This document shows positions 8,026 through 16,954 of a stretch of 64,000 nucleotides of DNA, piece by piece; position 1 is the stretch's first letter; each line of letters starts with the position of its first letter. The notes beneath the pieces are model-generated. The model worked only from the letters and a program-made list of their open reading frames with translations, did not search any database and was not told the DNA's origin. The stretch comes from Bacillota bacterium (lineage in GTDB: Bacteria > Bacillota > UBA4882 > UBA8346). Made by a program: the position numbers and the translations under genes. The stretch spans positions 1 through 64,000 of the forward strand of contig JAEZJK010000122.1 in the NCBI GenBank assembly GCA_023415835.1, in the 5' to 3' direction.

Positions 8026-9116
8026 ATGGCGCCTCCTCCCCCTCTTGTCAGAGCATATAAAATCATGCCGTTACTAATGATAATCCGGGCGATCTCGCTA
8101 ATATCAGCGCCTTTGAGAGCAGTTTGGGTTATCGGCAAGGTGATGGTTAAAATGGTTTGAAAAAGCACCGTTCCAATGATTACATTCCCTATGGAAGCTT
8201 TTTGCAGGCTAGCGCCCCCGATCAAAATAGCCGCCATTGCCGGAAACGCCGCATAAAGCGGGGCAGTGTATAATTGGAGGAATCCATAACTCTGAGAGTA
8301 AATTAGGATCCCTACCGCGCCGAGGACTGTTGATAAAATCATGCCCAGGCTACGCATTCTCCTTACGTTTATTCCGGAAGAAACCGCATACATAGGATTG
8401 GAGCCGGTAGCGATTACAGCCAGTCCGGCTTGGGAGCGGAAAAATAGATTGAGTAGAAAACAGAACAGGAAAAAACAGAGTAATAAGCCGGTAGGAATAG
8501 TTATTCCGAAAACGGAGAACGTTAATAACTGGTTAAGTATCTGACCATAACTGTTGTTAAGCGATAGGGTATAACGTAAGCCCTGCCCTCCGATGGCAAA
8601 GATCAGAGCTGGGTTACGGAAAGGAGCCATCAACCAAAAAATACACATCACCGCGACTACTGAAAACCCGACATAAGTACCGACCATCATTTCTTGCCCT
8701 TGCACCTTCTCTAATAGCTGAGCGTAAAGAGCCCCGGCGATGGTAGCCAGTAAAGCCCCCAATCCAACCGCAACCAATAATCCTGGAAAACCGTTGATAT
8801 TCATATTTAGACTAATCACACCGCCAACCAAACCACAGACAATTCCCACCGGTAACCCGAAGTTTAATCCAGCGCCGCAAGCCAACGAAGGCATCATTGC
8901 CAATACTAAAATACCATTCATACCGATTCGGACCAATGAATCCGAGCAGAGAATGGCTAAATTCATTTTCATAATGAACGCCAATAAAAACAAGCCTAAA
9001 ATAAAACTGCCAATAATCAAGCGGGGTAAGCCCAAAATCCGGTATCCTTCCAGTAGCCGCTTGCCAACTCTGCGCCCCATTTCGTTTAATTTTGAAAAAA
9101 ACGCCTCATTTAACAT
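8010..9116 (-). CDS. ABC transporter permease (BMP/branched-chain type), first subunit
   Basis: A 368-residue polytopic permease of the same superfamily as its downstream neighbour. It shares the pattern GAGLNFGLPVGIVCGLVGGV near the N-terminal third and AAFPAMAAILIGGASLQKAS toward the C-terminus. A GGAGG site precedes the ATG by 7 bases. It follows the ATPase gene by 17 bp, so it is co-transcribed. Known BMP-type importers carry nucleosides, sugars or lipophilic compounds; nothing in the sequence fixes the substrate here. Confidence 0.88.
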   Translation of the reverse strand: MLNEAFFSKLNEMGRRVGKRLLEGYRILGLPRLIIGSFILGLFLLAFIMKMNLAILCSDSLVRIGMNGILVLAMMPSLACGAGLNFGLPVGIVCGLVGGVISLNMNINGFPGLLVAVGLGALLATIAGALYAQLLEKVQGQEMMVGTYVGFSVVAVMCIFWLMAPFRNPALIFAIGGQGLRYTLSLNNSYGQILNQLLTFSVFGITIPTGLLLCFFLFCFLLNLFFRSQAGLAVIATGSNPMYAVSSGINVRRMRSLGMILSTVLGAVGILIYSQSYGFLQLYTAPLYAAFPAMAAILIGGASLQKASIGNVIIGTVLFQTILTITLPITQTALKGADISEIARIIISNGMILYALTRGGGGAIWRVK

Positions 9117-9133
9117 TAACCCGCCTCCTCTCC

Positions 9134-10720
9134 TTACCGTCCCTTACCGGCCATCAGTAATCCGAATTCCAGATCAGAAGCGTCAGGAGGCAAGACACCT
9201 TCGATCCGGCCTTCATAGACAATGGCGATTCGGTCACAAATCTTACGCAACTCACTTAATTCGCTTGAAGTAATGACAATAGTCATGCCATACTTGCGAT
9301 TAAAATTGACCAACAAATCCAAGACCAATTGCTTGGCGCCCACATCAATTCCGCGCGTCGGTTCCGATACCCAAAGCACTTCCGGCTCAAGGGTAAACGC
9401 CCTTGCCAAACAGACTTTTTGCTGGTTTCCCCCTGATAGGAACCGGACCGGTTGTGCCGAACCGGCGCAACGAATATCCAAATCATTAATTAACTTTTGA
9501 GCGTGGACGCGAATCTTTTGCTGGTCCTGTACCCTTAAGGCAGGGATCAACCCCGGCGACAAAAACTTATTTTGAACCTGCAAACTGGTCAAAGCGATAT
9601 TCAGTTCGATTGTTTCATCTAATAATAGCCCCACTCCCCGGCGGTCTTCCGAGACAAATGCCATACCGGATTTTAGGGAAGCCCGGGAATTATTAAGCCC
9701 GATTTCTTTGCCATCCTTAATTACGCTCCCGGTAGCGGGGTACAGGCCCATTACGCCATTGGCGACTCCCAGTTTTCCATGTCCGGCCAGGCCCCCGATT
9801 CCGATAATCTCGCCTTTTTGAATCTCCAAGTCAAAACCCCAGACTTCCTCGCCAGGCATCTTCACTGTCAAATCACTGATTCTAATAATCAAGTCATTGC
9901 TATTTGGTTCAATTGCTCGTGGAGGAAGCGCAGCCCGTTCCACTCTCCTTCCAACCATTAATTCGGCGATTCTTTCCAGCTTAGCCTCGTCTTTGCCCAT
10001 TCGGGCGACTACTTCGCCGTCACGGAGGATTGTGATATTATGGCTTACTGCCAAGACCTCATCCAAACGGTGGGTAATAAATAGGACGGCTACCCCTTCC
10101 GCCGCCAGCCTTTGCATTGCCGTTAAAAGGTACTCTGCTTCACTTTCAGTTAATACCGCAGTTGGTTCGTCAAAGGCCAGTACCCGTAAATTCTTTTTAT
10201 CGATTTCCCGGGCAATTTCAACAAATTGTTTATATCCGACCGGTAGCCCTAACACGGTCATTGTTTCATCGATATTTAATCCCAGCTTTTCCATAGCGCG
10301 CCGGGAATCTTGACGCATGGTAGGTTCGTCAAGAGTTTCAAGTTGGTTGCCTAAAAGGCGGCTGATTGTGTTTTGCTTGGTAATTTCCCGATTGAGCTTA
10401 ATATTTTCAGTAACGGTAAAGCCGGGGATCAGCATAAACTCTTGATGGACCATTCCAATACCAAGTTCCATGGCGCGCCGCGGCGAATCGACCTCAACTT
10501 TCTTACCGTCAAGGAAGATCTCCCCTTCAAACCCTCCGGTTTCCCGGATCACAGGCATCCCAAATAAAATATTCATCAGGGTTGATTTGCCGGCTCCGTT
10601 TTCTCCAACCAGGGCATGAATTTCACCACTTTTAACCGATAAATCGATCCCCTTCAGGACCGTTGTACCGGAATAATCCTTGGTTATTCCTTTTAACTCT
10701 AATAAATATGTATCAGCCAT
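9134..10720 (-). CDS. Sugar/nucleoside-type ABC transporter ATP-binding protein (duplicated ATPase)
   Basis: A 528-residue protein with two ABC ATPase domains in tandem, as in RbsA/MglA/NupO. The N-terminal half has Walker A GENGAGKSTLMNILFG, an altered signature (LPVGYKQFVEIARE) and Walker B VLAFDEPTAVLT. The C-terminal half has a degenerate Walker A (GGLAGHGKLGVANGVMG) but a canonical signature LSGGNQQKVCLARAF and LWVSEPTRGIDVGAK. One competent and one degenerate site is the family norm. It lies between the binding-protein gene and the two permeases and energises them. Confidence 0.9.
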   Translation of the reverse strand: MADTYLLELKGITKDYSGTTVLKGIDLSVKSGEIHALVGENGAGKSTLMNILFGMPVIRETGGFEGEIFLDGKKVEVDSPRRAMELGIGMVHQEFMLIPGFTVTENIKLNREITKQNTISRLLGNQLETLDEPTMRQDSRRAMEKLGLNIDETMTVLGLPVGYKQFVEIAREIDKKNLRVLAFDEPTAVLTESEAEYLLTAMQRLAAEGVAVLFITHRLDEVLAVSHNITILRDGEVVARMGKDEAKLERIAELMVGRRVERAALPPRAIEPNSNDLIIRISDLTVKMPGEEVWGFDLEIQKGEIIGIGGLAGHGKLGVANGVMGLYPATGSVIKDGKEIGLNNSRASLKSGMAFVSEDRRGVGLLLDETIELNIALTSLQVQNKFLSPGLIPALRVQDQQKIRVHAQKLINDLDIRCAGSAQPVRFLSGGNQQKVCLARAFTLEPEVLWVSEPTRGIDVGAKQLVLDLLVNFNRKYGMTIVITSSELSELRKICDRIAIVYEGRIEGVLPPDASDLEFGLLMAGKGR

Positions 10721-10793
10721 TACCTAACTCCTCTCTTTGCTCTTTCTTCCCCAGTCTAGAGTTAGTGGAAAAGATAAGGAATTGAAAGCAAAA

Positions 10794-10815
10794 AGGGCCG
10801 GTTAATCCCGGCCCT
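10794..10815 (-). terminator. Intra-operon terminator or attenuator after the binding-protein gene
   Basis: An 8-bp GC-rich stem (AGGGCCGG/CCGGCCCT, loop TTAATC) followed on the minus strand by TTTTTGCTTT lies between the DUF3798 gene and the ATPase gene. Such a partial terminator would keep binding-protein levels above the membrane components. Confidence 0.7.
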
Positions 10816-10827
10816 CGACCACCCGGA

Positions 10828-11934
10828 TTATTTCCCAAAAACAATCGAGTCAGAGAGGTACATATAGAATTGCCCGTTATCACTCTGCCTCCGGAACTGC
10901 ATTTTAGCTCCGGCGGAATTTTCTACAACTTTGGCTACAGCCTTAATATCCTTTAGATTAACCTTCTTTTCAATTGCTAACTTGGCCAATTCGACACTGG
11001 CTGTGGAATGTAAATATCCGGTCGCTACCGGCCAAGTGCCAAAACGGCCGGCCGCTCCCCGTTTTACAATTTCATCTTTGATTGCCTTGGAAATTGCCGG
11101 GAAATTGCCTTTCATCTCATTGGTAATCTCTAGGCCTAAAGCTCCTGGATAACCATGTGTCGGGCTGGGGCAGCATTGTTCGGGGAAGATCGCTCCGGCT
11201 TTCAAAGTTGCCAGGATCAAAGGCTCTTGCATCCCGCAGTTAGTCGAGAAAAATGCGATATCTTTCCCGTATTTAGCGACTTGACGCGGGACATCTTCTA
11301 AAATAAATTGTTGAGCAGCGGGGAGCCCACCTTCACCCATCGGATCCGGAGCGGTGACGAAGACAAATTCCATGCCGAGCTTTTCGCATTCAGCTTTCAT
11401 AAGGTCGCGGCGTTCCGCCAGTTGGGCGTAGGACATATGGCGCGGGAAAGAATAGTGGAGGAATTTTTTGGCCCCGAGCTTTTTAGCCAGTTGCGGGATG
11501 GATTTGCCCCGGGAAGGATTATCAGGAATCAATGCAACATCAGCATATTTTTCAACCATTGGCGGATCTTCATGTGGTTCTCCCACTACAAAAATTATAT
11601 CCGGCCGGGTTTCTTTTACTTTACGAATCGCGGCAACGGTTCCGGGTACTCCTTGGTTGATTACAATCGCTTTGACATTTCGGTCGGCGGCCATACCGGT
11701 AATCTGAGCCATAAATGTCTCTTGTTCCTGCATAAAATTATCAGGATATGTAACATGCTTAATCATATCGGGGTACTTTTTGATTACCGCTTCAGCTCCG
11801 CGATATTCATCTTCATTTTGAGAAACCGTACCGGTAACAATACCAATTTTATAGCTGGTTTTTGATAAAGCTGCGTTTGCTAAAGAAATAACTAATAACA
11901 GGATAGTTATTAAGTATACAAATTTTTTTAACAT
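10828..11934 (-). CDS. DUF3798-type substrate-binding protein of ABC transporter
   Basis: A 368-residue secreted binding protein with a signal peptide (about 1-25, LITILLLVISLANAALS). It matches the DUF3798 family as I recall it: YKIGIVTGTVSQNEDEYRGA, HVTYPDNFMQEQETF, FVVGEPHEDPPM, HYSFPRHMSYAQLAERRD and FFSTNCGMQEPLI. The fold should be a type I periplasmic binding protein with two Rossmann lobes. No lipobox Cys is seen, so the anchoring mode is unclear. First gene of the operon, followed by a terminator-like hairpin. The ligand is unknown. It is distinct from Med/BMP proteins in sequence but shares their transporter context. Confidence 0.88.
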   Translation of the reverse strand: MLKKFVYLITILLLVISLANAALSKTSYKIGIVTGTVSQNEDEYRGAEAVIKKYPDMIKHVTYPDNFMQEQETFMAQITGMAADRNVKAIVINQGVPGTVAAIRKVKETRPDIIFVVGEPHEDPPMVEKYADVALIPDNPSRGKSIPQLAKKLGAKKFLHYSFPRHMSYAQLAERRDLMKAECEKLGMEFVFVTAPDPMGEGGLPAAQQFILEDVPRQVAKYGKDIAFFSTNCGMQEPLILATLKAGAIFPEQCCPSPTHGYPGALGLEITNEMKGNFPAISKAIKDEIVKRGAAGRFGTWPVATGYLHSTASVELAKLAIEKKVNLKDIKAVAKVVENSAGAKMQFRRQSDNGQFYMYLSDSIVFGK

Positions 11935-12084
11935 ATAATTTACCCCTCCTTAAAATAATTGTAATATAATATTATTCCTTCTAATTCCAGAAATTCCTCT
12001 ATAAAAAATTGGGTAATACCAATTTGGTAAACTAATTGGGACTAACTCTTCAAGCTTTTCCAGAGAGTGAGCGGACATAGAAAA

Positions 12085-12102
12085 ACCGGGCTTTAGCCCG
12101 GT
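12085..12102 (-). terminator. Terminator of the small secreted protein gene
   Basis: ACCGGGC/GCCCGGT stem followed on the minus strand by TTTTTC, about 80 bp past the stop codon. A second hairpin, TCTTCCAT/ATGGAAGA at 12112-12132, lies just before it. Confidence 0.75.
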
Positions 12103-12182
12103 CTTACTGATTCTTCCATGATTAATGGAAGACTTTAACCCAACCTATTATTTTTGAAACTTGTTGCTTTTAAATATACAGG

Positions 12183-12446
12183 TTATTTAAATGAACAATT
12201 GTTATTGCCAAAAAAACCATTCATGTTCTGAAATTGCCGGATAATGTTGCCAAGGCCAGGAATCTGGCATTGACCGCCATTACAGCCATTTTGATAGCCA
12301 GGAACAAACGGTACATTAGGTTGGGTTAATGCCGGCCTGTTGTTGGCGCCCCAATTAAAAGAATTGTTACACCCTGCAAACGCCGGCAAGGCCATTACCG
12401 CTATTAGAGCAATAATGGTAATGAAACTAAGCCACACTTTTCGCAT
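12183..12446 (-). CDS. Small secreted Asn/Gly-rich protein of unknown function
   Basis: 87 residues with a clear signal peptide (MRKVWLSFITIIALIAVMA, cleavage after PAFAG or nearby). The mature part is rich in Asn, Gly, Pro and Phe, with cysteines spaced as in NGCNGGQC and a terminal NNNCSF. The ATG eight codons further upstream lacks a site, whereas AAAGGAGG lies 6-7 bases before this ATG. It has its own terminator, so it is monocistronic. I do not recognise a family. The four cysteines could form disulfides or bind metal outside the cell, but that is only a guess. Confidence 0.7.
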   Translation of the reverse strand: MRKVWLSFITIIALIAVMALPAFAGCNNSFNWGANNRPALTQPNVPFVPGYQNGCNGGQCQIPGLGNIIRQFQNMNGFFGNNNCSFK

Positions 12447-12565
12447 CGTTTTTTCCTCCTTTCGTTTCACTTATAATACAGGATGTAATAAATTAAATCA
12501 ACATCCAAGTTTTGGGTAGAGCATTTGCGCCTTAATTATCGGACTATTGATTGCTCGGCTAAGAT

Positions 12566-14185
12566 TCAAGCAAACTGAAACTTCTTCCCGTCAAACAAAC
12601 CCCGATCCGAAATTTTCAATTCTGGAATTACCAATAAAGTCATAAAAGACATCGTCATAAACGGGTCTTTCAGTCCCGAACCCAACACCTTAGCCTTCTC
12701 GGCAATTTGTTGGTAACGCTCTCCTACCCGACGCCCATCTTCGGTACTCATTAACCCGGCCACCGGAAGGGGCAAGATCTCTTCCAAACTGTCCCCCACA
12801 ATTGCCAGGCCGCCTTTGTTTTTAATGATTAAATTGACCGCCCGGGTCAAATCTTCATCGGAGACTCCCACCGCGACAATATTATGGGAGTCATGGGACA
12901 CCGAGGAGGCAATCGCCCCATTTTTCAGTCCGAAATTCTTCACAAAAGCCACCGCTGGAGACTCATCCCGGTAACGATTGACTACTGTTATTTTTAAAAG
13001 GTCCCGTTCCGGATCGGATAGGATTAATCCATGAGCCACTTTGGGAGCTACTTTAATCCAATTGGTGACAAGCTCTCCATCAATTACTTCAATCACATCA
13101 ATTTCGTCCGTATCGGCTTTAATTGTAAAATCCAACGGTTTCCTTGGTTTCGCCTTAAAGTTGTTAATTATATCGGTTTTCACTTTTGGAATTAAAGAAA
13201 CGCCGTCTTTGGCCACTAAAACGCCGTTGATATAAGTCTCCAGAATATTAAACCTCTCAAAACCGTCAATAACTATCAAATCAGCCGGGTCCCCTTTTTG
13301 AAGGAGACCTACCTCCAAACCGTAATGTTTCACCGGGTTTACGGTAGCGCATTTTAAAACTTTCATATGGTCGTAACCCTTCTCCAAGGCCATTTTAACC
13401 AATTCGTTAATATGACCTTGGAACAAATCGTTGGGATGTTTATCATCACAACAAAACATACATTGATCGGAGTATATAGGAACCAGTCCATGGAGTTCAT
13501 CAAAATTCTTAGCGGCTGTCCCTTCCCGGATTAAAATCTTCATCCCTGCTTCAATCTTCTCCAAACCTTCTCCAAACTGAAAGGCCTCGTGATCGGTGCT
13601 GATTCCGGCTTGGATGTATTTCTTCAATTCTTCTCCTTTTAAACCGGGAGCGTGCCCATCGATGGGCTTCCGATATTTTTGAGCAATTTCGATCTTGGTC
13701 ATTACCTCAGGGTCATCAGTCAGGACTCCCGGGTAATTCATCATCTCACTCAAGAACTTTAATTTATCTTGATGGAACAGTTCTTCAATTTGGGCAGCGT
13801 TTATTTGAGCCCCGGCGGTTTCAAATCCGGTAGCCGGGACGGAAGAAGGCGCCCCGAAATAGAATTTGAACGGTACTTTTTTACCGTTTTCAACCATATA
13901 ACGAACCCCATCAATCCCTAAGACATTGGCGATTTCATGAGGATCGGCCACTACGGCCACCGTGCCATGAACCACAGCCAGCTTGGCGAATTCCGCAGGT
14001 ACTAACATTGAACTCTCGATGTGGATATGAGCGTCGACCAAACCGGGAACCAAAAAGTTCGCATATTCACGCTCTTCCCGAATTATGTCGATAATCTTTC
14101 CATCGCCAATTTCCAATGTTCCGGGATAGATAATGGCGTTAACCGGATCCACGATATTACCGGATATTTTAAAAACCTTTCCCAT
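12566..14185 (-). CDS. ade: Adenine deaminase
   Basis: A 539-residue cytoplasmic amidohydrolase converting adenine to hypoxanthine and ammonia (EC 3.5.4.2). It has the metal-binding box VDAHIHIESSMLVPAEFAK, the ADPHEIANVLG segment, the DGHAPG loop and SDQCMFCCDDKHPNDL. The family-specific C-terminal portion includes SVSHDSHNIVAVG and FMTMSFMTLLVIPELKISD. Length agrees with Bacillus adenine deaminase (about 570-580) within the normal range. The ATG chosen follows GGGGAG by 6 bases; a longer reading adds 15 residues without a site. Single-gene unit, divergent from the marR gene. No purine riboswitch motif was recognised upstream. Confidence 0.95.
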   Translation of the reverse strand: MGKVFKISGNIVDPVNAIIYPGTLEIGDGKIIDIIREEREYANFLVPGLVDAHIHIESSMLVPAEFAKLAVVHGTVAVVADPHEIANVLGIDGVRYMVENGKKVPFKFYFGAPSSVPATGFETAGAQINAAQIEELFHQDKLKFLSEMMNYPGVLTDDPEVMTKIEIAQKYRKPIDGHAPGLKGEELKKYIQAGISTDHEAFQFGEGLEKIEAGMKILIREGTAAKNFDELHGLVPIYSDQCMFCCDDKHPNDLFQGHINELVKMALEKGYDHMKVLKCATVNPVKHYGLEVGLLQKGDPADLIVIDGFERFNILETYINGVLVAKDGVSLIPKVKTDIINNFKAKPRKPLDFTIKADTDEIDVIEVIDGELVTNWIKVAPKVAHGLILSDPERDLLKITVVNRYRDESPAVAFVKNFGLKNGAIASSVSHDSHNIVAVGVSDEDLTRAVNLIIKNKGGLAIVGDSLEEILPLPVAGLMSTEDGRRVGERYQQIAEKAKVLGSGLKDPFMTMSFMTLLVIPELKISDRGLFDGKKFQFA

Positions 14186-14400
14186 GTTATTACTCCCCAT
14201 CGCTACATTAATTAAAGGTTTTAGGCGCAAAGTTTAAGTACCTACGTACTGGCCGTAAATCAGGCTACCTTATATTATTTCAATCACTTGTTTCGTTTTT
14301 CCTTTATTGCTTTAAAGATCCAGGTATGATTTTAATAATTTCCAGCCAAAAGCTTCCCCCAACGAACTTCATATAAAATTACAGTCATAAAAAAAATTTA

Positions 14401-14457
14401 TTGACTCTCCAAAAGAGGCGTGATATATTCTTCGTATCCAAATATTTTGTATACGAA
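14401..14457 (+). promoter_or_regulatory. Sigma-A promoter with 27-bp palindromic operator for marR-fabF
   Basis: TTGACT (14401-14406) is separated by 17 bp from TATATT (14424-14429). Directly downstream, at 14431-14457, lies a near-perfect dyad with arms TTCGTAT and ATACGAA and matching inner CCAAA/TTTTG steps, 12 half-site positions with two mismatches. The dyad covers the expected transcription start. Its size and location fit autoregulation by the MarR protein encoded just downstream. Confidence 0.75.
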
Positions 14458-14906
14458 TGAAATTTACAAAGGAGGCATCCCAGATCGAAATTTCAAACCA
14501 ACCTTTATTTTGCCTGCTCATCAAAAACACCTGGCAAAAATTGGGCCGTTACTACAATCAACGCCTTGCGAAATATGATCTGACCGTCCCTAAAGCCTTA
14601 CTACTTTTAGAGATCGCCCCTGATAGCGGGCGTACCCCCGGGTTCCTAGCTAGCAGGCTTAACTTAGAAAACTCAAGCATGACTGGGCTCTTGGACCGCC
14701 TTGAGAAAAAGGGGCTGCTTGTCCGAGAGCCCAATCCCAACGATCGGCGCGGGATCTTAGTTTTCTTAACACCCGAAGGGGTTCAAGCCCGGGATACCAT
14801 CAAATTCTTAGTGGAGGAACTCGACTCTAAACTAAGGGCTGAATTATCCCCTGAAGAGATTAAAGTATTTCGCAGAGTTATCTCCATTATTAATAAACAA
14901 ATTTAA
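14457..14906 (+). CDS. MarR-family transcriptional regulator, possible fatty-acid synthesis regulator
   Basis: About 140-149 residues with a MarR winged helix-turn-helix. LTVPKALLLLEIAPDSG leads into the recognition region ASRLNLENSSMTGLLDRLEK and the wing KGLLVREPNPNDRRGILVFL, where the DRR motif is diagnostic. It lies 16 bp upstream of fabF and behind a strong palindromic operator, so it likely controls itself and fabF, as FabT does in lactic acid bacteria; that functional analogy is inference. The start is uncertain: the ATG at 14457 has no ribosome site and sits in the operator. The only good site, AAAGGAGG at 14468-14475, is 8 bases before an ATC codon at 14484. Confidence 0.85.
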   Translation: MKFTKEASQIEISNQPLFCLLIKNTWQKLGRYYNQRLAKYDLTVPKALLLLEIAPDSGRTPGFLASRLNLENSSMTGLLDRLEKKGLLVREPNPNDRRGILVFLTPEGVQARDTIKFLVEELDSKLRAELSPEEIKVFRRVISIINKQI

Positions 14907-14922
14907 AAAAGCAGGTGATATT

Positions 14923-16161
14923 ATGAATAGACGTGTTGCGATTACCGGAATCGGATTGGTGACCCCGATCGGACTAACTACGGGCGCCAACTGGGAATCA
15001 ATTTTGGTTGGAAAGTCGGGGATCGGGCCGATTACCCGCTTTGACGCCAGCCGTTTTGACGCCCGGATTGCTGGAGAGGTCAAGGATTTTGACCCCAATC
15101 AATTCATTGAGAAAAAAGAAATCAAAAAAATGGACCGGTTCATTCATTATGCAATAGCCGCCACTACTGAAGCATTGGATGATTCCGGGCTGAAGATTAC
15201 TCCTGAAAACGCAGAACGGGTCGGAGTAATAGTCGGGTCTGGCATGGGTGGAATCGAAACAATCAGCATCAACGACAGCACATGCCGGGATCAAGGCCCG
15301 AACCGGGTCTCGGCCTTCTTTGTCCCAGGTTGTGTTATTAACCTTGCTCCCGGGCAAATTTCCATTCGTACCGGGGCTAAGGGGCCAAATTTTTCACCGG
15401 TTTCGGCCTGCGCCACCGGCACCCACGCCATTGGTGAAGCGTTTCACATCATTAAACGGGGTGAAGCGGATGCAATCATCGCCGGCGGCGCTGAATCAAC
15501 CATTACCCCGGTAGCAATAGCGGGTTTCGGTAATATGAAAACCCTATCAATCAGAAATGACGCTCCCGAGAAAGCTTGCCGCCCGTTTGATGCGGAACGG
15601 GATGGTTTTATTATGGGAGAAGGAGCGGGAATCCTGATCCTTGAGGAGTTGGAACATGCCCGGAAACGCGGCGCACGGATCTATGCCGAATTGATCGGAT
15701 TTGGAATGAACAGTGACGCCTATCATATTACCTCGCCGGCTCTGGATGGTTCAGGCGCTGCCCGCTGTATAGAATTGGCCCTAGCTTCAGCAAGCCTTAG
15801 AAAAGAAGATGTAGATTATATTAATGCCCACGGCACTTCAACTCCGGTAAACGACGCTATGGAAACGAAGGCTGTCAAGTTGGCCTTCGGTGAACATGCC
15901 CGAAAAATACTAGTTAGCTCTACTAAGTCGATGACCGGCCATCTTTTAGGTGCATCTGGAGCCGTAGAGGCAGCCTATACTACTTTAGCTCTCTATCATC
16001 AAATAGCCCCCCCAACGATCAATCTTGAAAACCCGGATCCTGAATGCGATTTGGACTATGTACCGAACAAAGCCCGTAAAGCCGAGATCAAAGTTGGAAT
16101 CAGCAATTCCTTCGGTTTTGGATCCACCAATGCCTGCGTGGCATTGAAGAGATACCAATAA
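14923..16161 (+). CDS. fabF: 3-oxoacyl-[acyl-carrier-protein] synthase II (FabF)
   Basis: A 412-residue condensing enzyme that elongates acyl-ACP with malonyl-ACP in type II fatty acid synthesis. The catalytic triad is in place: Cys163 in VSACATGTH, His303 in NAHGTSTP and His340 in SMTGHLLGASG, at the same numbers as Escherichia coli FabF. Glycine-rich C-terminal SNSFGFGSTNA is also present. It is co-transcribed with the MarR regulator and ends in a strong terminator. No other fab genes or an acyl carrier protein lie nearby, so it may be a stand-alone FabF used to adjust membrane lipids. Confidence 0.95.
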   Translation: MNRRVAITGIGLVTPIGLTTGANWESILVGKSGIGPITRFDASRFDARIAGEVKDFDPNQFIEKKEIKKMDRFIHYAIAATTEALDDSGLKITPENAERVGVIVGSGMGGIETISINDSTCRDQGPNRVSAFFVPGCVINLAPGQISIRTGAKGPNFSPVSACATGTHAIGEAFHIIKRGEADAIIAGGAESTITPVAIAGFGNMKTLSIRNDAPEKACRPFDAERDGFIMGEGAGILILEELEHARKRGARIYAELIGFGMNSDAYHITSPALDGSGAARCIELALASASLRKEDVDYINAHGTSTPVNDAMETKAVKLAFGEHARKILVSSTKSMTGHLLGASGAVEAAYTTLALYHQIAPPTINLENPDPECDLDYVPNKARKAEIKVGISNSFGFGSTNACVALKRYQ

Positions 16162-16172
16162 TTATCAATCGG

Positions 16173-16215
16173 CGATAAAAAATGGACCCGGGAAATCCGG
16201 GTCCATTTTTTATCG
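16173..16215. terminator. Strong bidirectional terminator after fabF
   Basis: A 19-bp nearly perfect stem, CGATAAAAAATGGACCCGG against CCGGGTCCATTTTTTATCG, around a 5-base loop, with A and T runs built into the arms. Confidence 0.9.
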
Positions 16216-16323
16216 GGACCAGTCTGCTTCTTTAAGGTTTAAGGTTTGGGTCGGTAAAATTAAGGGCACTTGCAATAATAGTATAAACAGATACTTTATT
16301 TATTATTCCAAATATAAAATATT

Positions 16324-16656
16324 TTAGGCTACGTTTTCTCGAATGTAGCGCGAAATCTTCTGGCAGTCGTTTTGACTGAGATTTTCAAAGGTAAAAGCGT
16401 AATAATTTAACATACCCACACTAGATTCGGCACGAACAAGGTTGGCAACTGCCGTTACCCGATCAATGGAACCCGGGAGTACAAAACTGATGTTCAATTT
16501 GACACCAGCCTGGAAAGAATCCAGGGAAATAACTCCCATCCCATTTTCGCTAAGATTCTCAATATACCCGCAATATCTCGGGAATTCCCCCGGAAGGTTC
16601 ATTTCAACTACGATATGAGAATTGGTCCGTGACGTTTTCCTTTTTTCGGTAATCAT
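16324..16656 (-). CDS. PilZ domain protein (putative c-di-GMP receptor)
   Basis: 110 residues, essentially one PilZ domain. The c-di-GMP-binding signature is visible: an N-terminal Arg motif (RKTSR, residues 6-10) and NLSENGMGV at about 34-42, matching the (D/N)xSxxG box. It would act in the cytoplasm as a stand-alone effector, with an unknown partner. A GGAGG site precedes the ATG. No diguanylate cyclase or flagellar gene is adjacent. The approximately 300-bp gap on its upstream side (16657-16954) holds no gene or recognisable riboswitch. Confidence 0.85.
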   Translation of the reverse strand: MITEKRKTSRTNSHIVVEMNLPGEFPRYCGYIENLSENGMGVISLDSFQAGVKLNISFVLPGSIDRVTAVANLVRAESSVGMLNYYAFTFENLSQNDCQKISRYIRENVA

Positions 16657-16954
16657 AATTAGCCTCCTTTAAATCAGGTAAGATACAGCTGTTAAACAGC
16701 TTTTCCTTCTATTTATCGTCAAATTTAAACAGAAAATTAGGTTAATCGTAAAAAAACTTGAGTTTGTTTGGGTGAAAGTTATATTTGAAGGCGTTTGGTT
16801 AAAAGTTAAGACCGGAAGTAATATGAAGGAAAAACCCGATAAAAAGGCGAATTATAAAGAATCTCAGTATTTACTTCTCCCATGATGCCAAATTCACTTT
16901 ATATACAAATTTATTAAAGTAAGCGAGCTTGTTTTTTACCAAGGGGGAAAGGCC

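Noticed and set aside
14186..14400. Purine riboswitch upstream of the adenine deaminase gene
   Set aside because: The conserved junction and loop sequences (such as GTTTCTAC) are not found.
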